64,000 bases of DNA from the NCBI GenBank assembly GCA_965153355.1, contig OZ231126.1, positions 1,860,001-1,924,000 of the forward strand, read 5' to 3'. Source of the stretch: Flaccisagitta enflata. Lineage: Eukaryota; Chaetognatha; Sagittoidea; Aphragmophora. The notes under the pieces were generated by a model. The model did no database searches, was not told the origin of the DNA, and was given only the letters and a program-made list of their open reading frames with translations. Shown here one piece after another: positions 24,552 to 36,769 of this stretch; within the stretch, counting starts at the first letter, position 1; each line of letters starts with the position of its first letter. The position numbers were made by a program, and so were the translations under genes.

Positions 24552-24705
24552 GCGAGATGTTACAAACGGAAGTTGGACAATTTCACTGATTGGCGGCCTT
24601 GGAATCCGAATGCCAAACCCGCGGGAGATGCTCTTTTACCTCTCAATGGAAAAAGATTCAAAGCTAAAATCAAAGGGAAAACAGATGATTGTCATAGCAA
24701 AACAG
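24552..24705 (+). CDS. exon 11: FReD1
   Basis: Acceptor TCGTAG|G, phase 0; donor ACAG|GTGATG, phase 1. It encodes ARCYKRKLDNFTDWRPW, NPNAKPAGDALLPLNGKRF and KAKIKGKTDDCHSKT. GDALLPLNGKRF matches the FReD 'GDSLSYHNGMKFST' segment, and TDDC stands where the 'DNDxxNCA' cysteine sits. Confidence 0.9.
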
Positions 24706-24990
24706 GTGATGGACAATGACAACTATGGCATTAATACCTGACATTGAAAATAGATTCAGAGCAAAAAATGAAAATTGTCATAGCGAGAAAGGTGGGTGAT
24801 GGACAATGACAACTGTGGCACTAATACCTGACATTGAAAATAGATTCAGAGCAAAAAATGAAAATTGTCATAGCGAGAAAGGTGGGTGATAGATAGTGAC
24901 AACTGTGGCACTAGTACCTGACATTGAAAATAGATTCAGAGCAAAGACTGACAAGTGTCATGACAAGACAGGTGGGTGACAGATAATGAT
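24650..24990 (+). repeat. about 90-bp tandem repeat from the 3' edge of exon 11 (4 copies with the exon)
   Basis: The exon end (AAGATTCAAAGC...GATTGTCATAGCAAAACAG|GTGATGG) is repeated with donors at 24706, 24792, 24882 and 24972 (spacing 86, 90, 90). Copies read AGATTCAGAGCAAAAAATGA...TTGTCATAGCGAGAAAG|GTGGGTG. Reading past the first donor meets a stop quickly, so the extra donors cannot lengthen the protein by simple read-through. Confidence 0.9.
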
Positions 24991-25794
24991 AACTGTGTCA
25001 CTGGTACCTGACATCGAAAATAGATTAACGGAATTGACCATTTGTGGCTCTGCTGTACATTATCTCACGTGGTCAGTGATTATGATAATGACCGTTTGTT
25101 AAACTGCTGTTAGTAATTTCAAGTGACAATGAGGAAATGACTGTTACGGTAATGGCACTGCTGTTAGTAATCTAATGCTTCTTGATTACGTTTTGTCCTT
25201 CCTTCTTATTGGTAAGCAACATATTCGTTTCCTCATTGACCTTTGATACTTTCGAGGCATCTGAGTTTGCATGCGATTTGGTCTCATGAAATCATAATTT
25301 TAGTCCTAAGAAACGCAATTCTACAGGCTCCTCTTTGGTTGGCCGGCCGGTTGGTCAGTCAATCGGTCCGTCTGTTGACGGCTTTAAAATTGTGTTTTGC
25401 TTTACTGATCCTGCCCGCTGGGGTTGCGATAGAACATGGTTTGGGCTTTGCTATGCAGACAAATGTTGATACAGTATGCGAAGTCGCGAATACATACTCA
25501 TTTTATGCGTGACAGGAAAAAAACGTCAGATCTTAGCATTTACCACTGTGCCACACTCCACATTTGCATTAAAATTGCAAAATCAAACTCCCATATTTAC
25601 AGGCCCTAATTTAGACCGTGCCTGCATGCCCGAGGCACTCTGTTTTACTGTCGGGCATGCTGTTTTTGCTGATGGCATGCCCAGGTGGCACTATCTCATC
25701 AGAGTAGGTTAACTGAATTGCAATAAGGTTGACATTTTTCAATTTATTGCTTAAAGAACGATCATCAATTTATTTGAGTACCTCTTTGATTTGT

Positions 25795-25995
25795 CCATTC
25801 ATACATTATTTCATTCATTCATTCATTTATTCATTCATTCATTCATTCATTTATACATTCATTCATTCATTCATTCATTCATTTATTCATTCATTGATTC
25901 ATTCATTCAGTTATTCATTCATTCATTTATTCATTCTTCCACTCACTCTTGCATTCATTCATTCTTCCAATCACTCTTGCATTCATTCATTCACT
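25795..25995 (+). repeat. (ATTC)n microsatellite in the hAT element
   Basis: ATTCATTC run with some TTTA, CTTC and ACTC variants. Confidence 0.95.
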
Positions 25996-26099
25996 TATTC
26001 TTTCCTAATTTTTTTTGAAAAAGGAAATGAATCGCATAAATTTCATTTACAAATTAGAATTTTTTCTTAGAAAAAAACTCCATCAAATGAATGAATCAT

Positions 26100-28200
26100 A
26101 GATCTTGGAATCTTTGATTCTACTATTTATTCATTCATAGGTTGTGGTGCAAACGAAGACAAAATTCGATTTTCAGTCACAATAAATTGTTATGTAAAGT
26201 TATTCTAGTATGTAATAAGTTTTGAAATAAAGAAATTTATACTCCTGATTTCTTTAAGAATATAATAAAATGATTACAATATAAAAAGTTTCAATTGTAT
26301 GTTCATGAGGACCAAAGTTATTCTATAAAACATGAAAATTTCTTCCAAAAATGAGAGGAAAAGTTAAGAAAATTGTTGGGTAAAATTACAATTCTGCTCC
26401 TGAATGCAAAATTTTGCATTTCTAAACACATGGCCCTCATCTAATGAGTCTTTAGAAAGATGCCATGTTTTTAAAATGACAATTTTTGAATCTCTATGCA
26501 AAGTTATAATCTTACCCAAAATACCTCAGATTGTAAAATCAGATTTTCCTTAAAACTGTCCTTTTTTGGATGTTTATCTCTATATTTCACCATTACTTCG
26601 GACACAAAAATAGTTTTAAATGCAAAAATAATCTAAACACAAACTAATTATCATTTTTCATTGATAAAATATATAAATTTACAATGTTTATGATATTGCT
26701 AAAAAAAACTTGTCAACCAATCAAATTTGTATTTAGTGGCACCCCGACCTAGATTGACTTATCCGTTGATACACTCACAAAGGAGAATTCTAAATTTCTT
26801 TACTTCAAACATCATCAATTTCTGACTACTATCTAGGAAATGGAAATCTTTCCGCACATTTCAATCTATATCTTTTAAAAAATTCATCTGATTAAGCAAA
26901 AATTGGTAATAAAACTGAAGCTCTTCAAACTTTAAAGCGAGCATAGCAAACTGCATCTTGCTATCTCATTGGGTTTAGAAGTTATCTTAATTTTGACAAT
27001 ATACATCCTTTTGAAAGTTTATCAATTTGACTGTTTTTTTTTTTTTAATCTTTTCTATTCAAACATACATAACTCATTTGTTTAGGATGAATTGATAAAA
27101 TATTGGTGACCAAATTGTAGAGTTTTTGACAAGGCATCTTATTTGTGTTTGGCAAAGTAACTATGGCAAAATAAAAAAGCGAACGAATTTTGAGAGAGCA
27201 AAAACATAAGACGATGTTGACCAATTTGCACAAAATTTACAGGGAATGATAACCATGATTTGGACTATGTCTGGTTAAAATTTCATCAAAATCCATTGAA
27301 TACTTTAGCCGTTATCACGATTTTACTGAAGTCACCTCTTTTTTTTGACTGCCAGATATGACATTTATCCTAAATCAAAATAATTCCATTTTTAGTAAAA
27401 TTAGCATTGTGCAAAAAGTTGTGGGAGTTTTGTTATGATTTTTGAACTGTAGTCTGATGGTGCTATTTACTAATACTAGGCAAAATTCGCTTCTACTCAG
27501 ATAAAGTTTAGTGGGGTAGATATTGGTTGATTGCAAGCTTGCTCAGGATAAGAAATATTCAGCTACCTGTAAGAATATTTTTGCAATTTGGGAGACTAAA
27601 AATGCTTCCATCTTCACAAAAATTTTACTGGAGATTACTCATATGTACAAAAGTGACCAGTTAAAAAATTATGATAATCGGTAAAAAACTATAGCCATAG
27701 CAGTACTTTATATTTCAGGTTTCATCTTCATTAACTTCATTCTTAAACCCATAAAAAAAGTTTTGGAAAATTTGCTGTTTCTGCTAAAATATTCGGAGTT
27801 TTGTCATGAAATTTTTACCACAGCCTGCGAACAATGTGGTCTACTTTTACTTTAAATTTCATCAAAATCGGACTAGATTCAGTGCGGTTTTTTTAAATTT
27901 GTTTATTCATTCTTTGAAAATTCTTTTGTGTGTACGTTGAATTTCTGATTATCGGACAAGCACTTTTAAAAAATCTATAATTCCTAAACTATTTAGAGCA
28001 GGACATCGATTTCTTCAGTGATGCTTAATAATATAAAAAAGTAGATCCAGTAAAAATTTCAGCTCACTGGGTGAATTTTCAAAGGATTTATAAGCAAAAG
28101 AAGTAACTGTTCGCTTTTTTTTTTTGCCATAGTTAAAGTCTGTCCAGCTGTTTAAAAGTTATGGTCATTCAAAAAAATGTAATTATGCAGAAAGTCTGGA
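26100..28200. other. AT-rich interior of the hAT element
   Basis: About 2.1 kb with no recognisable coding frame, RNA gene or tandem repeat. Confidence 0.5.
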
Positions 28201-28209
28201 ACGCCATTA

Positions 28210-28770
28210 TTCCAAAGTACCGCAAGGTGCTCTGCAAGCAGACTATGACAGTCAGCCGTCCAAAGGCCCTATTCCTACCCTAGACCCTGCCCAAAAGCGG
28301 TACCTCTATTGCAGCTACTCCCTCTTCTTCCCTCCTCCTACAACAACTCCGCCTCCGCCTCTTATTCCGCTACCTCTCACCCTCCATACTCATACACATC
28401 TTCCGCCATTGCCTCTGCTGTCACTACCTAGCTCCTTCAATCCTCCTACCTCTTCCGCCGCCGCCACTATTGCCGCTACCTACCCCATATCATGCCCCTA
28501 GACCTCTTTCGCCGCTGCCACTACTGCCGCTTCTGAAGTTAGCGGCAGTAGAGGCGGCGGCAGAAGAGGGGTAGGTAGAGGCAGCAGAGGTAGAGATCTA
28601 AACCCTCTAAGCCTCTTCCGCCGTCGCCTCTAGTGCCGCTACCATAAATACATCTTTACAGCGCCAGTAGCAGCACTAGTGGCAGCGGCGGAAGAGGTGT
28701 TGGGGCATGATGTGGGCTGGGTAGCGGCACTAGTGGCAGCGGCAGAGGAGGTGTAGTGGCATGGTATGAG
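28210..28770. repeat. GC-rich CCGCTACC array with internal inverted repeat
   Basis: Repeats of CCGCTGCC, CCTCTTCC and CATGCCCC in one orientation up to about 28540, then the reverse complement (GGCAGTAGAGGCGGCGG) after a short loop. The same family as 30810-31390. Confidence 0.75.
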
Positions 28771-29599
28771 GCATAGTTGTCACAAACTATTGATTTTAAA
28801 ACTCGACCGGGTCGAACAAATCATGGTCGAACCCCCCAAAAAATCGTCCAAAAATCGACCAAAGGTCGATCTTTTTGTCAGTTAGCCCTTTTACCAAGTG
28901 AAAATATCATTTACAGTCGTAGCAACTCTGTATCACAAGGTAAGCTATCCAAGTTGTAGCCACTCATTAATATGAAAATAAAAATAAGCGCCAACTAATC
29001 CGGAGAGACAAGCTTTTGTTTTGGAGCAAGGGTTCAACAATTTTCTTTATATTATCATACTCAACTATGGCAAAGGAAAAAAAAGTGAACACTTGGTTTT
29101 GCTAATTTCTGCTTAACTATGGGCCTGAACCAGAGACAATGGCCATTTGAAAGCTTTACAAAAAAAATCTTCTTAACGCGACGTTACTGGTTATTGTTGC
29201 TTTAATTGTTTAGAAATGGCAAAGGTTTGAAGCAAAAAATCGCAGATGGGAAAAATGGCTAATTTCGATTTTCCTCCAATGAGCAATTTTAGTCCTCCCG
29301 TTTTTGTCAACCATGCAGCTCAGGATCATCTGAGCTACTTGTTATCCATGAGCAAATTAATTTCCCATTGCTTGGATGTGAAACATTCCCTAACAAGTAC
29401 AGTTGAGCTTCACTAGAGCGCACCTGCTAATGAGGCATCCCTCACTAAATGCATGATTTTTATAGTCCCAACTTTTTTGCCTTAGTTTTAATGTTGAGGA
29501 ACCCCGTCTAAAGCCCACCCGCCTATAAGGCAAATTTCACAAGAAGGCATAAAATAGGAGTGAGATAAGGTTTTGCGTGCTCGCTTAGAAGACATGAAG

Positions 29600-29750
29600 A
29601 AGAAGGAGAAGAAAAGAAGAAGAAGAAGAAGAAGAAGAAGAAGAAGAAGAAGAAGAAGAAGAAGAAGAAGAAGAAGAAAAAGAAAATGAAGAACAAAATG
29701 AAGAACAAAATGAAGAAGAAGAAGAAAATGAAGAAGAAGAAGAAAGGTTG
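29600..29750 (+). repeat. (GAA)n microsatellite
   Basis: AGA/GAA run with AAAATGAAG interruptions. Confidence 0.95.
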
Positions 29751-29984
29751 TGGTTTTCAAGAGCGATGATTGTGATGATGATACAAGTTATTTATAAGAA
29801 CATCATTTTTTGGCCAAAGCCTTTGAAAAAGTTAGAGGAAGCTACTAATGAAATAACTATGATGTTCTCAATTTTGGAGCAATTTGAAGCCTTGATGTTC
29901 TTATAAACTTGGTTCTTATAAAAGAAAAAAGTGTATTGGTGATTCTCAAGTTTTGTTGAAGATTTCAATGATGCCAAGTCTGAT

Positions 29985-30002
29985 ATTGTGTGTGTGTGTG
30001 TG

Positions 30003-30039
<37 letters not shown>

Positions 30040-30050
30040 TGTGTGATGCA
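29985..30050 (+). repeat. (TG)n microsatellite
   Basis: TG run with one GT phase slip near 30003. Confidence 0.95.
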
Positions 30051-30809
30051 TCGTCATGACGATGACAATCAAGATGAAAACGAGGGTGCAGAGATCATCA
30101 ACATCAACTGATCAACATCAGGTGATAGAATGCCGCTCACAATCATGAACCACCAGTTATAATTAACTATCTAAACTCGATTTTGAATAAGAAGCAAGAA
30201 ACAGATCTTGACACAAGAAATTGATAAAATCTTGGTCTCAAGTCAAGACAAAAACTTGTCTGCATTTACGTATCTTGTGCTGCGTCCATCTACCCTCGGT
30301 TTGTCTCTTAGCGTCTTTTTAATTTGCAGGTTCCTCTTTATGTTTACCAGTCTTTTGCTTCCATCTCTTTGTTTCTAAGTATATGTATATTAATACTGTC
30401 TGTAAGAGAGGAAATTTATCAATGTGAACCCACTTTGAAGGCATAGAATGAGTTGGTCCCTTCAACTGCCTTCTAGTGAGTAGTGAAGCTTAACTCTAGT
30501 CCACTTGTTTTTTATTGTTTTTGTTTTTTGCCATAGTTTTGCAATCCATTTTATTGATAATTTCCTACTTGGTAATATTCCATTTTCATTTATTAGGTAT
30601 TACAAGAATTCAATTTTGCGAGCTTTTCTCATACTTCTTACTCAAATCTTTATCAGTCTCATAGTCAAATTGAACCTATGCTAGCCAAGGAAAAAAGACA
30701 AAAAATCGACCCGATTCATTTGTGTTTTGGTGACTCAGGAAGATTGTTCAGAAGCACTGAAAATCGACCCAATTAATCGACCAGTAGATTAGTTCGTGAA
30801 ACCTCTGGT

Positions 30810-31390
30810 ATGAGGTAGGTAGCGGCAGAAGAGATGTAGGGGCATGATATGTGGTAGGTAGCGGCACTAGCGGCACTAGCGGCGGCGGCGGCGGAGTTGC
30901 AGGGGCATAATTTTGGGTAGGTAGTGGCAGTAGCGGCGGCAGCAGAAAAGGTATAAGGGCATGATTTGGGCTTGGTAGCGGCAGTAGCGGCGGTGGCGGA
31001 GGAGGTGTAGGGGCATGGTATGCGGTAGGTAGCGGCAGCGGCCCAAGAGGTGTAGCGGCATGATAAGAGGTAGGTAGCAGCACTAGTGGCGGTGGCGGTA
31101 GAGGTGTAGGGGCTTGATTTGGGGTAAGTAGCGGCACTAGCGGCGACAGCGGGAGAGGTATACAGGCATGATTTGGGGTAGGTAGCGGCAGAAGCGCCGG
31201 CAGCGGAGGAGGTGTAGGTGCATGATTTGAGGTAGGTAGCGGCACTAGCGGCAGCAGCGGAAGAGGTGAAGGGGGTATAAAGGATAAATGAGTATAGGTA
31301 GAGGCAGTATTATTGTCGGCAGAAGAGGTTAAGGGGATGGAAAGGATGCCAAAGGGTAGGTTGAGGCAGAGATGGTGGCGGCAGAAGAAA
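30810..31390 (+). repeat. about 60-bp GC-rich minisatellite
   Basis: Around nine units containing GGTAGGTAGCGGCA, AGCGGCGG and GTAGGGGCATGATT. The Pro-rich minus-strand frame of 253 codons is a product of this periodicity. Confidence 0.8.
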
Positions 31391-32020
31391 TAAATGAGAT
31401 AGATGCTGGGAGGTGGGAAGAGACAGAAAAGAGAAGTAAAAGGAACCAGGGTGGGCCGCTGGTTGTCACTGCCTCTCTGCAAGATGCTCCCCTGGCAAAT
31501 GGCGGCCATAATCTAATCAGGGGGAGCTCACGCCAATTACTGATTGATTTTCAATCAACTTTCCTATATTTATCAGTCAATAAAAGAACTTCATTCAGAG
31601 GTGGAAAAATTTCTATTTTCTAGAAAGTAATTCTGTGTTTTTAATTTATTCTTGGCTGAATGAATGCACATTTTCTGATGGAATCGCTTTTATCATATAT
31701 GTTTGTATCATATTATGATAAAATCAAGTGTGGATACAAATGTGAGGTTGAAATCCGGGCACGCTCATTCTCTGTCGGGCACGCTCAAATTGTGAGGAGC
31801 GTGCTCGGCGTGCACGCTCAACAGAATAACTAAATTAGGGCCTGCATATTTACAACGGGGAATGAATATGTGGCACGGATTTGGTTTGCAAAACACCCGA
31901 AACACATTGCATACATGTCCGAATGGCAAAGGCAAAATCATGTTCTGTCGCGGCCCCCACTGCCCATCGGCATGAGGCGAAGGATGCCGCGTACATCTAA
32001 CATTGTTTCTTTTTTTAAAG

Positions 32021-32113
32021 GTGGAGGTTGGTGGTATTCAGATGATTGTAGGGACGCCTTTGTTGGGCAACTAACTGGATGGAATGATCTCACGGCACCA
32101 AAAAATACTAAAG
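32021..32113 (+). CDS. exon 12: FReD1 GGWWY motif
   Basis: Acceptor TTTAAAG|GT, phase 1; donor AAAG|GTTAGG, phase 1. It encodes GGGWWYSDDCRDAFVGQLTG and WNDLTAPKNTK. GGWWYxxxC is the hallmark of FReD domains; this Cys pairs in known FReDs with the one in exon 11 (TDDC). Confidence 0.95.
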
Positions 32114-32327
32114 GTTAGGAACGATTAATTCGAATGTTTAGTCGCGCATACACAACTCTTTAACCTGCTCTGTCTATTACTTAATCTGTCACTCACAAAC
32201 ACTGCAAACACTCAAGCGGTCAAGCGCGGATGGACCCACATACGTATAAAGCCTCTTATCGAAGTTGGACTACGTAAACTGATGAATTAATATCAGTTTC
32301 TGCATGCTTTTCTATTTCTCCTCCTAG

Positions 32328-32404
32328 CTTACCAAAGGATGACATGGAAACCATATCGAAGAGATAAGCTGGAGGATACAGAGGAGTGGCCAAAATTGAA
32401 AAAG
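32328..32404 (+). CDS. exon 13: FReD1 C-terminal part
   Basis: Acceptor CCTAG|C, phase 1; donor AAG|GTTACG, phase 0. It encodes AYQRMTWKPYRRDKL and EDTEEWPKLKK, corresponding to the 'GIYWxTWKG..YSLK' end of a FReD. Confidence 0.85.
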
Positions 32405-32581
32405 GTTACGTGTGTGAGTGTGTGTAAAAGACAGACAGACGGCTTTATAGACCAATTCCATGCAAATGTCAAACTGAATCATGTGCATTATGTCTGACTG
32501 CCTCATCGATTTTTTTTCACTGATAGTTCAAGTGCAAATTTTAAAGTTTCATTATGATTAATTAATATATCAATTTCGCAG

Positions 32582-32618
32582 GCTGTAATGAAAATCCAAA
32601 CAAGGAAAAGAGACAAAA
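32582..32618 (+). CDS. exon 14: end of FReD1
   Basis: A 37-base exon, acceptor TCGCAG|G, donor AAAA|GTAAGA, phase 0 in and phase 1 out. AVMKIQTRKRDK fits the usual FReD ending 'EMKIRP'. Confidence 0.75.
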
Positions 32619-32693
32619 GTAAGAGAATCTAGAAATGAATGCTTGACTGATCCATATTGTGGCAAAATGATTTCTCTAGGCACTTGAGCTTAG

Positions 32694-32821
32694 ATGATTC
32701 TGAATGTCTTTTTCAAGTATGCACTGACAAATGGGAACATGGAGGAATTCGCCAAGAAGGGAAGAAATGCCCCAAAATGGATAGTATCGAGATGGAGCCA
32801 AATTTATCACCACCAGGACAA
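32694..32821 (+). CDS. exon 15: linker and start of FReD2
   Basis: Acceptor GCTTAG|AT fits the required phase 1; an upstream AG (CTCTAG|G) would give a stop. Donor CAA|GTAAAA, phase 0. It encodes NDSECLFQVCTDKWEHGG, IRQEGKKCPKMDSIEMEP and NLSPPGQ, with three Cys. Its similarity to a known module is weak. Confidence 0.7.
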
Positions 32822-33167
32822 GTAAAAGGAATTATTTGCTGCAGTTTGATTTAAGAATAAAAATGAAGCTATATTAGACATGAGTGAGAAAAGTGAGGAA
32901 GGTACATGTTCCTAAACTCCTGATTTAACAATATATCTGGCCGAAGAATTGGTCTCACACGACTTCGCGTGTAGGTGGGCAGGGGTAGTGATAAAAAGTT
33001 TTTTCAAAAACAAATGGCAACTTTGGACAAAGGCTATTATGATGATATTGTAAATTACCAAAAAAAACCTTGTGAAACAAATGGATCCAACAACAGATAT
33101 TGCAACTCATAGACTTTTGTGCAGGCAACCGAAAATAACAGCAAAACTTTGAAATTTCCTTTTTCAG

Positions 33168-33216
33168 GTGTTCCGGATGAAAGAATTAAATGATTTGGAG
33201 CTCCTTTGTGATGAAG
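33168..33216 (+). CDS. exon 16: FReD2
   Basis: Acceptor TTTCAG|G, phase 0; donor GAAG|GTATTT, phase 1. It encodes VFRMKELNDLELLCDE, matching 'GVYTI..FEVYCDM'. Confidence 0.8.
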
Positions 33217-33760
33217 GTATTTAGAACAAGGCCAACATCACTAAGTGGCGTGCGGTCGTTAATTCATTATAAACCAAATTTAGATGACTTTAAATGACTT
33301 AAAGTGGCTTAAAATGACAAAAAGGCATATTGTTACCGACAGGGGGAATGACCGATGGACAGACCGATGGACAAGGCGGGTCATTGAGTCACGTGAACGC
33401 GACTAGAAATAAGAAGTGATTCAAATATTAACAACGAACTAGTGATATGATGACATGACTTCCTCTCCAATCTGCAACCCCCCTCCTCCTCCTCCCCCTC
33501 CATTTTAGTCTGATAGTGCATTTCTAGCCCCGAGGCCGGAAGACACCATAATTCAAACCTTTAAACACCTAAAATGGAAGCCTAAGGGCCAGAAATCTAG
33601 ATCAAATCCCAACAGTGGATACAACAGGTGAATAAGTATACAACAGGTATACAACAGTATACAACAATATACAACAGTATACAACAGGTGAATAAGTGAA
33701 AGACAAATAGATGTTCATCAATCAGAAAGATGAAATAAATTGACCTACTCTCGTTTACAG

Positions 33761-33877
33761 AACCGGAGTATTTGAAGAAATATTCCGTATCTCCAACGGA
33801 TGAGGAGGGACCCATTTTATTCCAACGACAGCGCACCACTTATCCAGGCAGACCCAAGGGCACCACGGAATTTGCAG
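33761..33877 (+). CDS. exon 17: FReD2
   Basis: Acceptor TTACAG|A, phase 1; donor GCAG|GTGCAT, phase 1. It encodes EPEYLKKYSVSPTDEEGPIL, FQRQRTTYPGRPKGTTEFA; 'GPILFQRQR' equals the FReD 'GWTVIQRR'. Confidence 0.85.
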
Positions 33878-34077
33878 GTGCATTCAATGACAATTATCTA
33901 ACTTTGAATATTACTAATTCAAGGATATGGATTCTTAACAATGTTGCTCTCGGGTGATTTGTTGAATTTTGGTTAAACAGGTAACAATCATTTTCCCTTG
34001 ACTACTTTTGGTAAGCAGTTTGCTTTTGGGGTAGATGAGAAAGGATGTTTTTCAGATTCTGTTTTATGGAAAACTAA

Positions 34078-34344
34078 GGGCGTGTTTTAGTGAAGACGAA
34101 AAACACGTTCATTCCCGCCAAACGCAATTACAGCGTGAACACATATTTAAAAATTTCTACTGTACCATGAGGGAGTGAGTGATGTAAGTGATGTGAGCGA
34201 GCGAGCCTGTGAATGGAGCGAGCGAGCAAAGTGAGTGTAGCGAAGCAGAGCGAGTGACTGGAGTGAGCGGTGTGAGCGAACAAACGTTGCGAGCGAGCGG
34301 ATGGCCCGTTAAAAACGCGATTGTCTCTGACTAGAAACGCCCCC
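34078..34344. mobile_element. Harbinger-like MITE (267 bp)
   Basis: Starts GGGCGTGTTTTAGTG, ends CTAGAAACGCCCCC; TAA on both sides (34075-34077 and 34345-34347). Opposite orientation to the copy at 22737. Confidence 0.8.
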
Positions 34345-34694
34345 TAAGAGTGGTGCGCGTATTAACTTGTCAGTGATGGTGGTCTTCTATTTCAGTGTGG
34401 GTATAGTGAGGGATATTGTTCCAACTATCATAGGAGATGGTTGCATGTAACAGGGTGTGCAAAATTATCTGCAATTGGCACTTAGTTTTCTCAAAAACCT
34501 TAGAAGATAATGATTTATGAAAGCATGAGTGGTAGGTATGAAAAAGTTTCCTGTTTACACTGTGGATCCTGGGAACCACCAGGACGATTTTCATATTACT
34601 CCAAGTTTCTTTTCTGTTTGGTATGGTCCACAAGATTTGAACATTAAAAAATATTTCCAGGAGCTGATTTTGAAAAAAATCCCTTTTTGTGAAA

Positions 34695-34885
34695 ATTTGT
34701 TGCATACGCAACATTTTGTTGCGTATGCAACACGCAAATGTCGCATACGCAACATTTTGTTGCGTATGCAACACGCAAATGTCGCATACGCAACATTTTG
34801 TTGCATATGCAACACGCTAATGTCGCATACGCAACATTTTGTTGCATATGCAACACGCAGATGTCGCATATGCAACAGAATGTTG
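34695..34885 (+). repeat. about 50-bp tandem array of small palindromes
   Basis: About four units of GTTGCGTATGCAACACGC, AAATGTCGCATACGC and AACATTTT. Each unit contains the inverted pair GTTGCGTATGCAAC. A single related copy lies at 35570-35612. Confidence 0.85.
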
Positions 34886-34926
34886 AATACGCAATATACT
34901 TTTATTGCATTTTCATCAGGAGTCAG

Positions 34927-34927
<1 letters not shown>

Positions 34928-34996
<69 letters not shown>
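34928..34996 (+). repeat. (GA)n microsatellite
   Basis: Pure GA run in intron 17. Confidence 0.95.
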
Positions 34997-34999
34997 TGA

Positions 35000-36160
35000 A
35001 TAAATAATTGCCCCGGGTAGGGTGTATATGTCTTTTTTTGATCAATATGGACTAAAGGACTGACTCACCAACAGATGGTCAAAATCTCTTTTGCTAGTGC
35101 ATTTTGCTCAACTGGAGTTGCTTTTAACACAAATGCAATCAACAAGTAGCAAGACCTTCAAAATCATCTTAGACGGTTTGATGATGGTTTTCTCTCCATT
35201 GCAAAAGTAGTTCATGTGTATTCAGGTATTTTCAAATTTTCTTGTATTTTTTAGTCAAAGTCATCATTATTTGTTACTTGTTACTTGTTCAGGTTTTGGT
35301 ATTCATCCCTTATACAGATGAAATTACTGTGTATACGTTCAAATGCTTGAAATCCTTAACTATTGAAAAAAAAGGAAAAAAATGCTTTTGTGCTCGATAT
35401 CAATTTTCTTAGTCTGCTGATAGGACTGTAAGGATGAAGAAAGAATAGTCAACAAAGGGTCCTAATTTCCCTTTTTTTATCAATTCAGTATTGATGATTT
35501 CGATAACCAAGTGGTTTTGAGACAAATGACAAGGTATGTTACTGACACAGTACATGTTACTAGTATTCCAAACATTTTGTAGCATATGCAACACATGTAA
35601 GCTGCAAATGCAACATCCTGTTTAGTATTCAAAATTAAAATTCACAAATACAGTAATAAAACTTTTCAGGTAGATTTTACTTGAATAAACCACTTCTTGA
35701 AAAGATTTTTTAAAATAATCTGAAATTCTGTAATCAGTTTTTCTTGCTCTGTAGGCTTAGTTTATTTGCTTTAGTGAGCTTCATTCATGTTGAAATAATT
35801 TACTTCCCTCAGCATAATGTGTGCCAAGCAAAAAAAATCATTACAGAGTAGTCACAAATATAAGAATCTATGATTTTATAACTTACTCTGCCTATAAAAT
35901 AAAATCCTGTCAAAATCAAAATCTTTGCTTAAAAGCATATAACTCCCATAGTGACAAGGGCTACAAAAAAGTCCTGCAATCAATCTTAGCTTCTAGCATG
36001 ACTAATTGGGACATTCCAGTCCAAATTTCATGATGATGGGTCACTTGTAAGTATAGTTTTTTTTCCATTAAGCAATTGCGGATAATTTTGTACACCCTGT
36101 TACAACGTCACATAATGGGCTGAGATGACTTACCTTCAAATTGGCCAGTGGAAAAATAAA
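35000..36160. other. intron 17 interior
   Basis: AT-rich, no coding frame or repeat recognised except a lone palindromic unit near 35580. Confidence 0.5.
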
Positions 36161-36167
36161 AGATTCT

Positions 36168-36402
36168 TAGTCGCGTGCTACGCGACTCTACACCCCGCTA
36201 TGTCGGTTGGTTGTTAGGTCGGTTGGCCGGTTGGTAGGTCGGTCGATCGGTCGGTTAATCGGTCCCCTTTTTACGTTTTTGGCGTTTTGAGCTTTTTGAG
36301 CCTACTGCTCCTGCCCAAATGCTCTATTGACCTTCTCCAGAACTGCTCCTGCCCACCCGCACACGACTGGGGTAGCCGTGTATCCAGCCTTGCTTTCTTT
36401 AA
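36168..36402 (+). mobile_element. short hairpin element with GGTC/GGTT core
   Basis: Starts with the hairpin TAGTCGCGTGCTACGCGACT, then CTACACCCCGC, a GGTTGGTCGGT core, CTGCTCCTGCCCAAATG and ends near GTGTATCCAGCCTTG. The same layout is at 1664-1862 and, inverted, at 46900-47094. Confidence 0.75.
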
Positions 36403-36435
36403 CAACCTTATCATCCTGAGAACTATTTTATCCAG

Positions 36436-36556
36436 ATCGAGAAGAAGACGACTACAAATATGGATTTGGAAATCCTTTCTTCGATTACTTTGTGGGAAAC
36501 CGCCATTTGACTTATTTTAATAGAATGACTGTGGAGATCAAGGATGCCTTCAGTGA
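36436..36556 (+). CDS. exon 18: FReD2 core
   Basis: Acceptor ATCCAG|A, phase 1; donor AGTGA|GTACTC, phase 2. A nearby GTGAGT would give phase 1 and does not fit exon 19. It encodes DREEDDYKYGFGNPFFDYFV, GNRHLTYFNRMTVEIKDAFS; 'YKYGFGN..DYFVGN' is an excellent match to the FReD 'YKNGFGN..EFWLGN'. Confidence 0.9.
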
Positions 36557-36769
36557 GTACTCGGTTTTACGGCGCAATGCATTGATAAATAGGACAACGT
36601 CTGCTAAAACAGGGGATATGGATGCAGTTGACCGCTCCCAATTTGGTAGGAAAGGTGCTCAATACAATTTGAACTACAAAATGGAAGCGGAAGCAAAAGC
36701 GGCGTCCCAATCGGTACAATTGTACGATCATCTGTGATCTTTTGTTTTTAAGACTTTTTAAGCGGTTTT

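Larger units (their letters stand above)
25600..31844. mobile_element. large hAT element (6.2 kb), no transposase seen
   Basis: TIRs CAGGCCCTAATTTAG / CTAAATTAGGGCCTG with a perfect 8-bp duplication CATATTTA (25592-25599 and 31845-31852). The ends resemble the 746-bp element at 17391, so they are one family. The inside is AT-rich non-coding DNA, (ATTC)n, (GAA)n, (TG)n and two GC-rich GGCAGCGG arrays. No transposase frame was recognised. It occupies most of intron 11. Confidence 0.9.

Noticed and set aside
30748-31509. Pro-rich 253-codon minus-strand frame
   Set aside because: Caused by the GGCAGCGG minisatellite inside a hAT element; no domain seen.
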